A program made the translations under genes and the position numbers. The notes beneath the pieces are model-generated. The model worked only from the letters and a program-made list of their open reading frames with translations, searched no databases and was not told the origin of the DNA. DNA of 64,000 bases from Palsa-189 sp963803735 (GTDB lineage: Bacteria > Acidobacteriota > Terriglobia > Acidiferrales > UBA7541), in the NCBI GenBank assembly GCA_963803735.1, contig CAWDNV010000011.1, positions 682,001-746,000 of the forward strand, written 5' to 3'. Positions 63,898 to 64,000 of the stretch are shown here, one piece after another (positions within the stretch are counted from its first letter, which is position 1; every line of letters begins with the position of its first letter).

Positions 63898-64000
63898 CTA
63901 TTGGTCGGAGTTGGCGCCGGCCAGTGTCGTTGTTAATTCCTGAGCCAGCGCACGCAGGTGCCGATCGCAAAGCGTATCGCCCGACGAAAATTCGCCGGCC
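63898..64000 (-). CDS. C-terminal end of a gene running off the window
   Basis: The minus strand is open from 64000 to a TAG at 63898-63900 and ends AGEFSSGDTLCDRHLRALAQ followed by Glu-Leu-Thr-rich residues and a final Asp-Gln. The reading has normal G+C-biased codons, but 33 residues are too few to name a family. Confidence 0.45.
   Translation of the reverse strand, partial: AGEFSSGDTLCDRHLRALAQELTTTLAGANSDQ

Overview
The window looks like a chromosomal segment of a Gram-negative, free-living bacterium, most probably a soil Acidobacteriota. The evidence is LpxC, a 2Fe-2S/molybdopterin oxidoreductase pair, a GH63-type glucosidase, and above all an expanded set of secreted proteins with 'PDLQGIW'-like N-termini interspersed with DUF6152 proteins, a combination I associate with that phylum. 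Base composition is fairly G+C-rich by eye (upper 50s percent), except for an A+T-richer patch at about 33.3-35.7 kb.

Layout. 1-6.4 kb (minus): a carbohydrate and oxidoreductase block (glycogen-debranching enzyme cut by the window edge, SDR, GH63-like glucosidase, FAD oxidoreductase). 6.6-33.2 kb: an accessory region of almost exclusively exported proteins. It has nine members of one divergent secreted family (called GIW here), four DUF6152 proteins, several beta-propellers (NHL, SMP-30, TolB/PD40), a Tat-exported amidohydrolase, a Tat-exported fluoroacetate-dehalogenase-like hydrolase, a metal-site-degenerate MBL protein, an orphan ModA-like binding protein, two paired DUF6644-type membrane proteins, and a flavinylation/electron-transfer module (FMN-binding protein, ApbE, RnfD/NqrB-like). 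A fifth DUF6152 gene sits directly behind fumC at 61.3 kb. 33.3-35.7 kb: a small island with TcmP and its three-Cys (Gp37/Gp68) partner, a palindrome upstream and degenerate repeats on the other side.

35.7-45.7 kb (minus): housekeeping run lpxC, glmU, purQ, purL, purF, lepB, purM, GNAT. 46-52.4 kb: lipA, a TIG-domain lipoprotein, a small membrane protein, an SDR, a P-loop kinase, ispH and a metal-site-degenerate arginase homologue. 52.4-64 kb: isoquinoline-1-oxidoreductase-like pair, an SH3/low-complexity/beta-barrel outer-membrane protein with a clear terminator, tRNA-Leu(UAA), a UlaG-like MBL protein, two aldo/keto reductases, fumC, a DUF202 protein and a DUF302 protein.

Two points matter most. 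First, all five DUF6152 proteins appear to be cut by signal peptidase so that the mature chain starts His-His, and all share a later Asn-Pro-His; this suggests an uncharacterised periplasmic metal-binding (copper?) family encoded together with the GIW proteins. Second, ten genes carry single-base indels (fourteen in all, with one in-frame stop), twelve of the indels lying between 9.6 and 19.7 kb while the reading frames are otherwise well conserved. This looks more like local consensus errors than old gene decay, but raw reads are needed to decide.
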